Assembly (NCBI GenBank): GCA_964482535.1
Contig: CAYZXU010000008.1
Location: 1-39,528 of the forward strand
From: CAYZXU01 sp964482535
GTDB taxonomy: Bacteria; Desulfobacterota; Desulfobacteria; Desulfobacterales; BuS5
Direction of reading: 5' to 3'
Length of the DNA: 39,528 nt
The notes beneath the pieces were generated by a model. It ran no database searches, was not told where the DNA came from, and was given only the letters and a program-made list of their open reading frames with translations. Position numbers and translations under genes: made by a program. Shown here piece after piece: positions 31,765-39,528 of the stretch; position 1 is the stretch's first letter; every line of letters begins with the position of its first letter.

Positions 31765-31780
31765 CGGCACGTTTTTTGCT
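31765..31780 (+). promoter_or_regulatory. sigma-54 promoter of the flgF unit (near consensus)
   Basis: CGGCACG-N4-TTGCT matches the RpoN consensus TGGCACG-N4-TTGCT at all but the first base. GG and GC lie ten bases apart. The start of transcription would be near 31792, about 50 bases before the flgF ATG. It is the strongest of the three sigma-54 matches. Confidence 0.92.
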
Positions 31781-31840
31781 TGTTAAGTCATTAAATAGTT
31801 TTTTAACATATTTCATATAATTTTTTTGGGGATAATTAAA

Positions 31841-32596
31841 ATGAGCGGTGCAATATACATGGCTGCCTCAGGAGCCATTACACAGCAGATGAGATTAGAA
31901 GTGCTTTCAAATAATCTTGCAAACGTTAATACTGTGGGATTTAAGGAAGACAGAGCAATCTTTAAAATACCTGAAACTCCAGAATCAAACAAAAATAGTA
32001 AGCAGGGATTATCAGAAGATAAAAAAAAGATAACATTATCTTCCCTGCAGCAGTTTGGAACTCTAACAGATTTTTCCCAGGGAAAATTAAAAATTACCTC
32101 TAACCCCATGGATCTTGCCCTGGAAGGAAAGGGTTTTTTTTGTATTCAAACGCCCGGAGGCGTTCAATATACAAGAAACGGGAACTTTACATTAAACAGC
32201 AGTGGAAATCTTGTTACCGAGGAAGGTTATGCTGTTCTAAGTGATTCAGGGGAAATCACAATTAACAGTGATAATTTTACCGTTGATTTAGAAGGAAAAA
32301 TTTCAGTTGATGGAAACGACATCGCAACTTTAAAGATAGTAGATTTTCCTTCCCCATATAATTTAAAAAAAGCAGGTAATACTTCCTTTATTCCTGCCAA
32401 CTCTGATATAAAAGAGATTAAAGCAGAAGGCATAAAAGTAAACCAGGGTGCTAACGAGATGTCTAATATTTCGGCAATTAAGCTTATGACTGAAATGATT
32501 GAGGTTCAAAGGGCATTTGAGTCGTACCAGAAAGTTATTCAATCCATTGACACTGTCACCTCACAAGCCGTTAATGAGGTTGGTAAACTGGCTTAA
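31841..32596 (+). CDS. flgF: flagellar proximal rod protein FlgF
   Basis: FlgF builds the proximal rod. The N-terminus SGAIYMAASGAITQQMRLEVLSNNLANVNTVGFKEDRA and the C-terminal EMSNISAIKLMTEMIEVQRAFESYQKVIQSID are the D0/D1 pattern of rod and hook proteins. The GAIY start and position before flgG favour FlgF. I chose the ATG at 31841, seven bases after GGGGAT; an in-frame TTG at 31826 precedes it. Length is 251. Confidence 0.92.
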   Translation: MSGAIYMAASGAITQQMRLEVLSNNLANVNTVGFKEDRAIFKIPETPESNKNSKQGLSEDKKKITLSSLQQFGTLTDFSQGKLKITSNPMDLALEGKGFFCIQTPGGVQYTRNGNFTLNSSGNLVTEEGYAVLSDSGEITINSDNFTVDLEGKISVDGNDIATLKIVDFPSPYNLKKAGNTSFIPANSDIKEIKAEGIKVNQGANEMSNISAIKLMTEMIEVQRAFESYQKVIQSIDTVTSQAVNEVGKLA

Positions 32597-32620
32597 AATT
32601 ATTAATATTAGGAGGTCGAT

Positions 32621-33409
32621 ATGATTCGCAGTTTATGGACAGCAGCTTCAGGAATGCAGGCTCAGACAATAAATATTGATGTTGTTGCAAATAATCTGGC
32701 CAATGTTAACACAACAGGTTTTAAAAAAAGCAGAGCAGATTTTCAGGATTTGTTATATGCGACACTTCGCGAACCCGGCTCTGCTTCATCATCAGATACA
32801 CAGGTGCCCACAGGTATTCAGATAGGCCAGGGAACAAGGCCTGTGGCAACACAGAAGATATTTTCCCAGGGTGATTATAAATATACTCAGAATGAACTGG
32901 ATATGGCAATTGAAGGAGATGGGTTTTTTAAAATTATGCAGCCAAATGGTGAGGAGGCCTATACAAGGGCAGGGTCTTTTAAAATTGACAGTGATGGAAG
33001 GATAGTAACATCAGATGGCTATGCAATGGAACCTGAAATATCAATTCCTATTGATACAGTCGCCGTATCAATAGGAACAGATGGAACTGTTTCTGTTCAG
33101 CAGGCAGGGAACGCTGAATCTTCTGAAATAGGCCGTGTTGATCTTGCCAGCTTTGCTAATCCCGCAGGATTAAAAAGCATAGGAAGAAATCTTTATCTTA
33201 CCACATCCGCGTCCGGAGATTCTATAACAGGAACGCCAGGCGAGGATGGATTGGGCACAATTTCACAGGGTTATCTTGAGATGTCTAATGTGAGTGTCGT
33301 TGATGAGATGGTAAATATGATTACGGCTCAAAGGGCATATGAGATAAACAGCAAGGCAATTCAAACAGCAGACGAGATGCTGCAAATGGCCAATAATCTT
33401 AAACGATAG
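32621..33409 (+). CDS. flgG: flagellar distal rod protein FlgG
   Basis: FlgG forms the distal rod within the P and L rings. The protein begins MIRSLWTAASGMQAQ with the ANNLANVNTTGFKKSRADFQDLLY motif typical of FlgG. It ends GYLEMSNVSVVDEMVNMITAQRAYEINSKAIQTADEMLQ. Length is 262, standard. AGGAGG is seven bases before the ATG. Confidence 0.96.
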   Translation: MIRSLWTAASGMQAQTINIDVVANNLANVNTTGFKKSRADFQDLLYATLREPGSASSSDTQVPTGIQIGQGTRPVATQKIFSQGDYKYTQNELDMAIEGDGFFKIMQPNGEEAYTRAGSFKIDSDGRIVTSDGYAMEPEISIPIDTVAVSIGTDGTVSVQQAGNAESSEIGRVDLASFANPAGLKSIGRNLYLTTSASGDSITGTPGEDGLGTISQGYLEMSNVSVVDEMVNMITAQRAYEINSKAIQTADEMLQMANNLKR

Positions 33410-33418
33410 GCGGAGTGC

Positions 33419-34411
33419 ATGAAAAAATCCAGGATTTTTTTTATGGTTTTTATATCTGTTTTAACCAGCCTTTTTTTGTTGGAATTAACTTCTCTGGCAT
33501 ATGCCAAAGAAGTTGCTGTCGAGATTATTATCAAAAAGGCTTCAGAGGTTGATAATGATAATATTTATTTAAAAGATATAGCCTTGATCAAGAGCTCTGA
33601 CCCCGAGACAAAGGAAAAAACAGGTTTAATTTTTTTAGGAAAAGCTCCAATGCCGGGGAAAACACGTTTTTTCGATAAGGGCCATGTGCAGGGCGCTTTA
33701 CAACGTGCTGGTTTTAATTTTTATGATTTATCCATTCATAGCCCTGACAGGATTAAAATCACCAGAAGTTTTATCAAAATTTCAGAGAAAAAAATAAAAA
33801 AAATTGTGGAAAATTATATCAAAAGCAGATCTTTTTTTAAAAACAATAATTCCAGAATAAAAGAGATACGTGTGTCTAATGAGGTTTTACTTCCAAAGGG
33901 GAGAATTTTTCATAGAGTTATACCGATTCAAAAAAATAGTCTTGCAGGTTCAATACCCGTATCAATAATCTTCAGCGGCTCAGGCAACTTTAAAAAAAGA
34001 GTGTGGTCCACTGTAAAAATTGAAGTATTGTCTGAAGTGGTTGTTGCTAAAAGACCTATTGGAAAACACAAAATAATCACCATGGATGATATAGCATTTA
34101 AAAAAGTTGATTTATTGGAACAGAGTTCAAATGTTATTACTGCTTATAAAGAAATATTAGGGAAGAGAACCAGAAAAACAATAAGGGCAGACACTGTTTT
34201 AAGATCGGATATTATTGAACTGCTGCCTTTGGTGAAACGCGGAGATATAGTGTTAATAGTTGCCGAATCAGGAAGTTTAAGAATCACTGCCATGGGAGAA
34301 GCAAAGGGAAAAGGCGGTATGGGAGAAAGAATTAAGGTGGTGAATATTGATTCAGGAAAAAGACTTTATGCAACAGTAAAAGACTCTAAAACAGTAAAGG
34401 TCGATTTTTAG
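33419..34411 (+). CDS. flgA: flagellar P-ring assembly chaperone FlgA
   Basis: FlgA helps FlgI assemble into the P ring in the periplasm. A signal peptide ends at AYA (27-29). The C-terminal SAF/ChapFlgA region is clear: VVAKRPIGKHKIITMDDIAFKKVDLLEQ, KRTRKTIRADTVLRSDIIELLPLVKRGDIVLIVAESGSLRITAMGEAKGKGGMGERIKVVN. Length of 330 is on the long side for the family because of an extended N-terminal region. It lies just before flgH and flgI. Confidence 0.92.
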   Translation: MKKSRIFFMVFISVLTSLFLLELTSLAYAKEVAVEIIIKKASEVDNDNIYLKDIALIKSSDPETKEKTGLIFLGKAPMPGKTRFFDKGHVQGALQRAGFNFYDLSIHSPDRIKITRSFIKISEKKIKKIVENYIKSRSFFKNNNSRIKEIRVSNEVLLPKGRIFHRVIPIQKNSLAGSIPVSIIFSGSGNFKKRVWSTVKIEVLSEVVVAKRPIGKHKIITMDDIAFKKVDLLEQSSNVITAYKEILGKRTRKTIRADTVLRSDIIELLPLVKRGDIVLIVAESGSLRITAMGEAKGKGGMGERIKVVNIDSGKRLYATVKDSKTVKVDF

Positions 34412-34425
34412 AAAAGGGGATAAAG

Positions 34426-35145
34426 ATGCTGTTCAGACATAATTTATACAATTTTTTAATATTTGCTGTTTGTTCTCTTTTTCTTCTATCAGTTATGCAG
34501 GGCTGTGCATCAGGATTAAAAAATAAAAATATTGTAACAGAAGATGTGGTTTATAAACATAAAGAAAAACCGGTTATTAAACACGAAGGCTCTTTGTGGC
34601 AGGATAACGGGCTGTTAAGCGAAATGTTTATTAATCCAAAGGCAAAGAATGTTGGAGATATTGTCACAGTAAAAATAATTGAATCATCCAGTGCTTCCAA
34701 TAAAGCCAGCACGGTAACAGGAAGAAAATCGAGTTTGTCGGGAGGTCTTGAAGCTTTTTTTAATGCAGAAAAACGGTTCCCCGCAGAGCATCCTTTTTTT
34801 AATCCGTTTTCCAGGATTAAAGGCGGTATGGAGAGCGATTTTGATGGATCAGGCACAACCAAAAGAAGTGGAGACCTGACAGCATATCTCACAGCAAGGA
34901 TAACCCAGGAACTTCCCAATGGAAATCTTAAGATAGTTGGAAGAAGGGATGTTCTGATAAATGATGAAAGGCAGTTGATTACGCTGACGGGGATTATCAG
35001 ACCAAGGGATATAACTCCTGAAAATGAAATTTTGTCCACCTATATTTCCGATGCCAGGATTGAATACAGCGGTTCCGGTGTAATCAGTGACCGGCAGCAT
35101 ACAGGATGGGCATCAAGAATAATTAACAAAATATGGCCATTTTAG
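34426..35145 (+). CDS. flgH: flagellar L-ring protein FlgH
   Basis: FlgH is the outer-membrane lipoprotein of the L ring. A lipoprotein signal ends at the lipobox MQGC (Cys27). Family motifs are SLWQDNGLLSEMFINPKAKNVGDIVTVKIIESSSASNKA, TARITQELPNGNLKIVGRRDVLINDERQLITLTGIIRPRDI, and the C-terminal DARIEYSGSGVISDRQHTGWASRIINKIWPF. Length of 239 is typical. Proves a Gram-negative envelope. Confidence 0.95.
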   Translation: MLFRHNLYNFLIFAVCSLFLLSVMQGCASGLKNKNIVTEDVVYKHKEKPVIKHEGSLWQDNGLLSEMFINPKAKNVGDIVTVKIIESSSASNKASTVTGRKSSLSGGLEAFFNAEKRFPAEHPFFNPFSRIKGGMESDFDGSGTTKRSGDLTAYLTARITQELPNGNLKIVGRRDVLINDERQLITLTGIIRPRDITPENEILSTYISDARIEYSGSGVISDRQHTGWASRIINKIWPF

Positions 35146-35182
35146 TACCTTAACTCACAACTCCGGTTTATCCGGGTTAGTT

Positions 35183-36295
35183 ATGATTATGAATAATATA
35201 TTAAAAAAATTAATTATTATGCAATTGATTATTGTTTTGCTGTCTTCTGTTGCTTATGCAGCAAGGATAAAGGATATTGCAAAAATTAAAGGGATGCGCC
35301 GGAATCAGATGGTTGGTTATGGACTGGTGGTGGGTCTTAACGGAACAGGCGATGGAAAGGACTCTAAATTCACTGTTCAATCCATGTCCAGCATGCTTGA
35401 CAAATTAGGAGTTACAGTCAGACCTGATGATATAGATGTGGATAATGTTGCGGCTGTGATTGTCACTGCAGATTTACCTCCTTTCTCAAAGGCAGGGAGC
35501 AGCATAGATGTGACTGTCAGTTCAATAGGTGATGCAGAAAACCTTCAGGGCGGCAATCTGCTTTTTACCCCATTAAAAGCTGCTGACGGGAAGATTTATG
35601 CTGTTGCCCAGGGAGCGGTCAGCACCGGTGGATTTTCGGCAGGGGGGGCTGGAGGCAAGGTACAGAAAAATTTTCCCACTGTTGGACGTATTGTCAACGG
35701 CGCAATAATAGAAAGGGAGGTTCATTCCAATTTTTCTCAAAAAAAAACCATTTCGCTGATTTTGAACTATCCAGATTTTACAACAGCATCGCGGGTAACA
35801 GGGGCGATTAATACAGCTTTTTTGTACGATCATCCGGCCGTTACTTCTGACCCTGGAAGCATAGTCGTTAAGATTCCTGAAAAATTTGCAGAAAATATAG
35901 TTGAATTTATAACAATTATTGAACGTATGGAGATTATACCGGATACAATCGCAAGGGTAGTTATTAATGAAAGAACAGGAACAGTGGTTATGGGAAATAA
36001 TGTCAGAATTTCCACGATAGCAATAGCTCACGGAAATTTGAGCATTCAGATCAAGGAATCTGCGGATGTTGCTCAGCCACTTCCCTTTTCCGGGGGACAA
36101 ACAGTTGTAAGCACTGATACAAATATATATGTGGAAGAGGAAAACAGGAAACTTCTTTTGCTTAAATCCGGGATCAGCATAGGGGAGCTGGTCAGGGCAT
36201 TAAATGCGCTGGGAGTTACTCCAAGAGACCTTATAGCCATATTTCAATCAATAAAAGCAGCCGGCGCTTTGCAGGCATCTTTGGAGATTATGTAA
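35183..36295 (+). CDS. flgI: flagellar P-ring protein FlgI
   Basis: FlgI forms the periplasmic P ring. A signal peptide ends near AYA (24-26). The mature start ARIKDIAKIKGMRRNQMVGYGLVVGLNGTGDG and the MSSMLDKLGV, NVAAVIVTADLPPFSKAGSSIDVTVSSIGDA blocks are diagnostic. Length is 370. Two in-frame ATGs (35183, 35189) are possible and no strong ribosome site is seen. The stop shares a base with the flgJ start. Confidence 0.95.
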   Translation: MIMNNILKKLIIMQLIIVLLSSVAYAARIKDIAKIKGMRRNQMVGYGLVVGLNGTGDGKDSKFTVQSMSSMLDKLGVTVRPDDIDVDNVAAVIVTADLPPFSKAGSSIDVTVSSIGDAENLQGGNLLFTPLKAADGKIYAVAQGAVSTGGFSAGGAGGKVQKNFPTVGRIVNGAIIEREVHSNFSQKKTISLILNYPDFTTASRVTGAINTAFLYDHPAVTSDPGSIVVKIPEKFAENIVEFITIIERMEIIPDTIARVVINERTGTVVMGNNVRISTIAIAHGNLSIQIKESADVAQPLPFSGGQTVVSTDTNIYVEEENRKLLLLKSGISIGELVRALNALGVTPRDLIAIFQSIKAAGALQASLEIM

Positions 36296-36642
36296 TGACC
36301 GGCTCAATAATTTTTACTCCAACACAGTTTAATATGATAAATTCAAACAACAGGTTTGAAAAAATAAAAAATTCTGTTAAATCATCTGAAAACAACGATA
36401 ACGATTCTAAAAAGTTGGAAAAGGTCGGTGTTGAGCTTGAATCTTTTTTCATAAGCTATCTTTTAAAAGAGATGAGATCCACGATTCCCAAGTCCGGATT
36501 CTTAAGCGGAGGAAAGGCTGAAGAATTTTATACTGAAATGTTAGACAAGGAGATTGCAAAAGAGATCTCTTTACGCGGTGGAATAGGTATTAAAGATCTT
36601 GTGGATAGCCAGATGAAGAATGATTTTAAAAAGGATGGTTAA
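36295..36642 (+). CDS. flgJ: rod-binding protein, FlgJ N-terminal type
   Basis: A 115-residue rod-cap/rod-binding protein with the conserved ESFFISYLLKEMRSTIPKSGFLSGGKAEEFYTEMLDKEIAKEISLRGGIGI. It lacks the C-terminal muramidase domain of enterobacterial FlgJ, as is common in deltaproteobacterial relatives, so a separate peptidoglycan hydrolase would be needed. TAATG overlap with flgI. Confidence 0.9.
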   Translation: MTGSIIFTPTQFNMINSNNRFEKIKNSVKSSENNDNDSKKLEKVGVELESFFISYLLKEMRSTIPKSGFLSGGKAEEFYTEMLDKEIAKEISLRGGIGIKDLVDSQMKNDFKKDG

Positions 36643-36646
36643 GTAG

Positions 36647-36667
36647 GGGCAGGCCTCGTCCCTGCCC
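36647..36667. repeat. short palindrome GGGCAGG / CCTGCCC
   Basis: GGGCAGG (36647-36653) and CCTGCCC (36661-36667) form a seven-base stem around a seven-base loop directly after the flgJ stop. The GTAGGGGCAGG form resembles extragenic repeats seen in other genomes. A second hairpin, GCTCAAT/ATTGAGC (36683-36699), follows. Neither has a T-run in the plus direction. Confidence 0.5.
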
Positions 36668-36718
36668 TCAAATTCGGTTGCCGCTCAATGAGATTGAGCT
36701 GCCGGTTACAAAAAAAAT

Positions 36719-36745
36719 TAAAGATTTTGCAGGGTTTGCCGATAC
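36719..36745 (+). promoter_or_regulatory. sigma-28 (FliA) promoter of the flgM-flgN-flgK-flgL unit
   Basis: TAAA (36719-36722), a 15-base spacer and GCCGATAC (36738-36745) match the FliA consensus TAAA-N15-GCCGATAA in all but the last base. The start of transcription would be near 36752, about 65 bases before flgM. It is the only sigma-28 match I found in the window. Confidence 0.93.
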
Positions 36746-36817
36746 CTCACTTAGAGAAATTTTATTTTTAAAATGAAATTTTTATAAAAATCGGTCAAAT
36801 TTAGGGAGAACGAAGTT

Positions 36818-37126
36818 ATGAAAATTATAGGAAACAACTATTTTTTAGCAACAAAGTCCTATACTAATAACATAAAAGATAAAAGCACAGTGAAAACAGC
36901 ATCCGTCAAAGCGTTACGTGTTGCAGATAATGAAGATAAGGTCATATTATCTGCAAAGGCACAAGAGCTTCGGGACATGACAAAAGTTTTAGATAAAGTT
37001 CCTGATATCAGGGAAGAAAAAGTAGCAGAGATTAAATCAAGTATTGAGAATGGAACCTATACAATTGATGGGAAAAAAATAGCTTTCAAAATGATAGAGG
37101 AGTCTCTTGTTAACGAATTGTTATAA
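36818..37126 (+). CDS. flgM: anti-sigma-28 factor FlgM
   Basis: FlgM holds FliA inactive until the hook is complete, then is exported. The 102-residue protein has a disordered N-terminal half and the conserved C-terminal pattern DKVILSAKAQELRDMTKVLDKVPDIREEKVAEIKSSIENGTYTIDGKKIAFKMI. It sits under a FliA promoter, giving feedback on its own synthesis. GGGAG precedes the ATG. Confidence 0.94.
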   Translation: MKIIGNNYFLATKSYTNNIKDKSTVKTASVKALRVADNEDKVILSAKAQELRDMTKVLDKVPDIREEKVAEIKSSIENGTYTIDGKKIAFKMIEESLVNELL

Positions 37127-37167
37127 AAATTTTGTTTAAAATATTTTGAGCATAAGCAGGAAATATA

Positions 37168-37668
37168 ATGAACTTAACACTAAAAAAATTACTTGGTCTT
37201 CTTGAAGAAGAAATCTCTTTATGCAGGGAGCTTATCTCAATGCTGCAAAAAGAAAAAGAAGCTGTTGTCTATTCCAGCCTTGATGATTTGAATAGTATCT
37301 CTAAGAGTAAAGAAACTTTTATTTTAAAAATTAAAATTCTGGAAGATCAAAGAAAGCATATTATTGAAAAGATAGCTGAAACTTTAGACTTGCCGCCTCA
37401 ATCCCTTACCTTATCAAAATTATCAGAAATGGTTGAAGAACCATATTCTTTAAATTTAAAAAAAAGTGGTTCAAATTTACTTGCTTTGTCACAAACTATC
37501 CAGGAAATAAATCAGTCCAACAAGCCGCTTTTGCTCCATTCCCTGAAACTTGTCAGGAGTTCCATGTCCATGCTGGAAAATTTGATGTTTCCTGATAATG
37601 TTTACTACCGTTCAGGCAGTATGCAGGGGGAGAATCAGCGCGGCAGAGTTGTGTCAGGTGTAATATAA
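37168..37668 (+). CDS. flgN: flagellar export chaperone FlgN
   Basis: FlgN is the cytoplasmic chaperone for the hook-associated proteins FlgK and FlgL. The 166-residue protein is largely alpha-helical and coiled-coil prone (LLEEEISLCRELISMLQKEKEAVVYSSLDDLNSISKSKE), the FlgN family pattern. The position between flgM and flgK supports it. Confidence 0.9.
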   Translation: MNLTLKKLLGLLEEEISLCRELISMLQKEKEAVVYSSLDDLNSISKSKETFILKIKILEDQRKHIIEKIAETLDLPPQSLTLSKLSEMVEEPYSLNLKKSGSNLLALSQTIQEINQSNKPLLLHSLKLVRSSMSMLENLMFPDNVYYRSGSMQGENQRGRVVSGVI

Positions 37669-37713
37669 CCGGTTTTTAGTAAAAAAAATGATCTCACTGT
37701 TTCGAGGATAATA

Positions 37714-39102
37714 ATGTCGGATATATATGGAACATTAAATGTGGCTTCAAGGGCTTTACTTGCTCAGCAAAAAGCTATTAGTGTTACGGGACATAATATT
37801 GCCAATGCAAACACCCCAGGGTTTTCACGCCAGAGGGTGAACATGGAAACAAATGAGCCTCTTTCATTTTACCCCGGGCAGATGGGAACAGGCGTCAGAC
37901 CTGTCAGCGTTCAAAGGGTCTATGACCAGTTTATCGGTGTGCAGGTCAACCATGAAAATCAGAGTATGGGAAGATGGAGCGCACAAAAAGGGGCTCTTGA
38001 ACGTATAGAGATGATTTTGGATGAATCAACAGGTTACGGTCTGAACCAGCGTATGAGCGAATTCTGGAACTCCTGGGAGGATATCAGTAATAATCCTGGA
38101 AGTCCGACTGAACGTGTGGTCATGCTGAACAAAGCTGAACTGATGCTTGGTGAGTTCCATAAAATTTATCAGGATATTGAACATGTTCAAAAAGAGATAG
38201 ACATCAGTATAAGCGGCACAATGGAAGATATAAATTTTACTGCTCAAGAGATAGCTGTATTAAATGATAAAATAAGCCAGACTGAAACAGGAGGTCAGGA
38301 CGCCAACGATTACAGGGATAAACGGGATTTACTCCTTAAAGAGTTATCTTCCATGATAGATATTACCACATTTGAAAACGAAAAGGGAATGGTAACTGCC
38401 CTGGTGGGTAGAGGCAGACCTCTGGTGGAAAATATTTTTTCCTGGAACCTGTCTGCCCAGACAGGAACTTCGGAGCATAAGGATGTTGTATGGCAGGATA
38501 ATAATGGTAACAGCGCAATTATCACCCAGGATATTTCGGGTGGAAAATTAAAGGGATGGATTGAAACAAGGGACGTGAAAATCCCTGAATATTTAAACAG
38601 CCTTGACATCCTTGCAGACAGCATGATCAACGAAGTAAATAATCTCCATGAAGCAGGTCTCGACTTGAACGGTATTGCCGGAGAGTCTTTTTTTACAGGT
38701 TCTTCCGCTTCTGATATTGCGATAAATACTAGTATTGTTGATGATGTTAACCTGGTTGCGGCGGCATCGGCTGGTGAAGGAGTGCCGGGCGGCAACGGGA
38801 ATGCCATAGATATGGCCAATCTTAAAAACAGAATGACCATGAGCGATGGACATGCAAGTTTTAACGATTATTATAATTCACTTGTCAGTGATATAGGAAG
38901 TAATGTCAAACAGGCATCAATAAATGTTAAGCATGAAACTGAAATGCTTACTCATCTTGAAAATTACAGAGAATCTATTTCCGGGGTTTCCCTTGATGAA
39001 GAGATGGTCAATCTGGTAAAATTTCAACATGCTTATGACGCTTCAGCCAAGCTGATAAGTACTATTGACGAACTTTTGACTACTTTAATCAATATGGTTT
39101 AA
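37714..39102 (+). CDS. flgK: flagellar hook-associated protein 1, FlgK
   Basis: FlgK forms the first hook-filament junction zone. The N-terminus GTLNVASRALLAQQKAISVTGHNIANANTPGFSRQRV and the C-terminus DEEMVNLVKFQHAYDASAKLISTIDELLTTLINMV are the D0/D1 helices of the family. The mid-part includes VERVVMLNKAELM and DANDYRDKRDLLLKELSSMID. Length of 462 is compact for FlgK. GAGGAT precedes the ATG. Confidence 0.96.
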   Translation: MSDIYGTLNVASRALLAQQKAISVTGHNIANANTPGFSRQRVNMETNEPLSFYPGQMGTGVRPVSVQRVYDQFIGVQVNHENQSMGRWSAQKGALERIEMILDESTGYGLNQRMSEFWNSWEDISNNPGSPTERVVMLNKAELMLGEFHKIYQDIEHVQKEIDISISGTMEDINFTAQEIAVLNDKISQTETGGQDANDYRDKRDLLLKELSSMIDITTFENEKGMVTALVGRGRPLVENIFSWNLSAQTGTSEHKDVVWQDNNGNSAIITQDISGGKLKGWIETRDVKIPEYLNSLDILADSMINEVNNLHEAGLDLNGIAGESFFTGSSASDIAINTSIVDDVNLVAAASAGEGVPGGNGNAIDMANLKNRMTMSDGHASFNDYYNSLVSDIGSNVKQASINVKHETEMLTHLENYRESISGVSLDEEMVNLVKFQHAYDASAKLISTIDELLTTLINMV

Positions 39103-39122
39103 TCTCGTCGGGAGACAAAAAA

Positions 39123-39528
39123 ATGAGGGTGTCCAACAGATTAATTGCCAACACTGTTAACAGCAATCTTTTTAAAAACACGGACAGGCTGCTTGATCTT
39201 CAAACTATGGTTTCATCGGGTAAGCGGGTTAATAAACCATCCGACGATCCCATAAGTATGGGAAGAATTTTAGATTACAGAACAACCCTGGCGTCAGTTG
39301 ACCAGTATGGAAGAAATATCAGTAATGGAAAAGCATGGCTGAACCTTACGGATTCGGTTTTGGGTAGTATTGGCGATCTTGTTATCAGAGCAAAAGAGTT
39401 GTCCATATACCAGGCATCCGACACCAACTCACCCGACGACAGGCGCATCGCTTCTGAAGAGGTGAAAAATATTTTTGACCAGGTAATGGCGCTTGCAAAC
39501 ACAAAACAGGGAAACAGCTATTTATTTG
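39123..39528 (+). CDS. flgL: flagellar hook-associated protein 3, FlgL, N-terminal part (cut by window edge)
   Basis: FlgL forms the second junction zone and is homologous to flagellin's termini. About 135 codons are visible: MRVSNRLIANTVNSNLFKNTDRLLDLQTMVSSGKRVNKPSDDP, then NGKAWLNLTDSVLGSIGDLVIRAKELSIYQASDTNSPDDRRIASEEV. GGGAG lies eight bases before the ATG. It has no stop within the window. The S(S/T)GKR(I/V)NKPSDDP block is shared with flagellins, but the position after flgK makes FlgL the call. Confidence 0.93.
   Translation, partial: MRVSNRLIANTVNSNLFKNTDRLLDLQTMVSSGKRVNKPSDDPISMGRILDYRTTLASVDQYGRNISNGKAWLNLTDSVLGSIGDLVIRAKELSIYQASDTNSPDDRRIASEEVKNIFDQVMALANTKQGNSYLF

Noticed and set aside
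31605..31820. A 71-codon plus-strand ORF between the FliK-like gene and flgF
   Set aside because: It overlaps the near-consensus sigma-54 promoter, has no ribosome site and no recognisable motif.
34551..35039. A 162-codon minus-strand ORF inside flgH
   Set aside because: It is entirely antisense to flgH, which has a signal peptide, lipobox and family motifs. No independent support.
1..39528. CRISPR array, prophage or secretion cluster
   Set aside because: No regularly spaced repeats, no phage structural genes and no non-flagellar type III genes were seen. The export genes belong to the flagellum because rod, ring, motor and hook-junction genes surround them.

Overview
The window is an AT-rich bacterial chromosome segment that reads best as a flagellated Gram-negative of the Desulfobacterota, probably near Desulfobacterales. 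The support is the outer-membrane flagellar rings (FlgH, FlgI), a heptose-biosynthesis enzyme (HldE), flagellar genes preceded by -24/-12 (sigma-54) promoters, and a ThrH-type threonine route. The placement is inferred from gene content and protein similarity remembered from these families; no database search was run.

Region 1 (1-4600, minus strand) is a tryptophan operon, trpE-trpG-trpD-trpC-trpF, with trpF running off the left edge. The first four genes are tightly packed. A 171-base gap holding two REP-like hairpins separates trpC from trpF. Upstream of trpE lies a complete attenuator: a leader ORF with tandem Trp codons, an antiterminator and a U-tailed terminator.

Region 2 (4600-15060) holds housekeeping genes: cinA and nagZ on plus; tsaD and purM on minus; then a plus-strand run of alaC, hom, thrH, a hotdog thioesterase, hldE and a DUF167 gene, closed by an initiator tRNA-Met with its own promoter and terminator. 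hom and thrH are separated by a 143-base foldback element. Directly behind the tRNA terminator sits a decayed N-terminal fragment of a tyrosine recombinase.

Region 3 (15330-17240) encodes a THUMP-domain rRNA methyltransferase, a fluoride channel (fluC/crcB) and its DUF190 partner.

Region 4 (17240-39528) is a large flagellar locus, all on plus. Unit A is motA-motB1-motB2-fliL-fliM-fliN-fliO-fliP-fliQ-fliR-flhB. Unit B is flhA-flhF-flhG-fliA followed by three small genes. Unit C is flgF-flgG-flgA-flgH-flgI-flgJ. Unit D is flgM-flgN-flgK-flgL, with flgL cut by the window edge. Units A, B and C each begin with a sigma-54 promoter match of exact spacing. Unit D begins with a nearly perfect sigma-28 promoter (TAAA-N15-GCCGATAC). 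This gives the classic hierarchy: sigma-54 genes build the export gate, motor and hook-basal body, and FliA, restrained by FlgM, then switches on the hook-filament junction genes.

The most unusual points are in the flagellar locus. A tandem pair of MotB proteins includes one lacking the ion-binding Asp. FlhF has degenerate GTPase motifs and an Ada-like Cys-rich C-terminal domain, and its partner FlhG has a matching degenerate activator helix. FlhB carries NPTR instead of NPTH at its autocleavage site.
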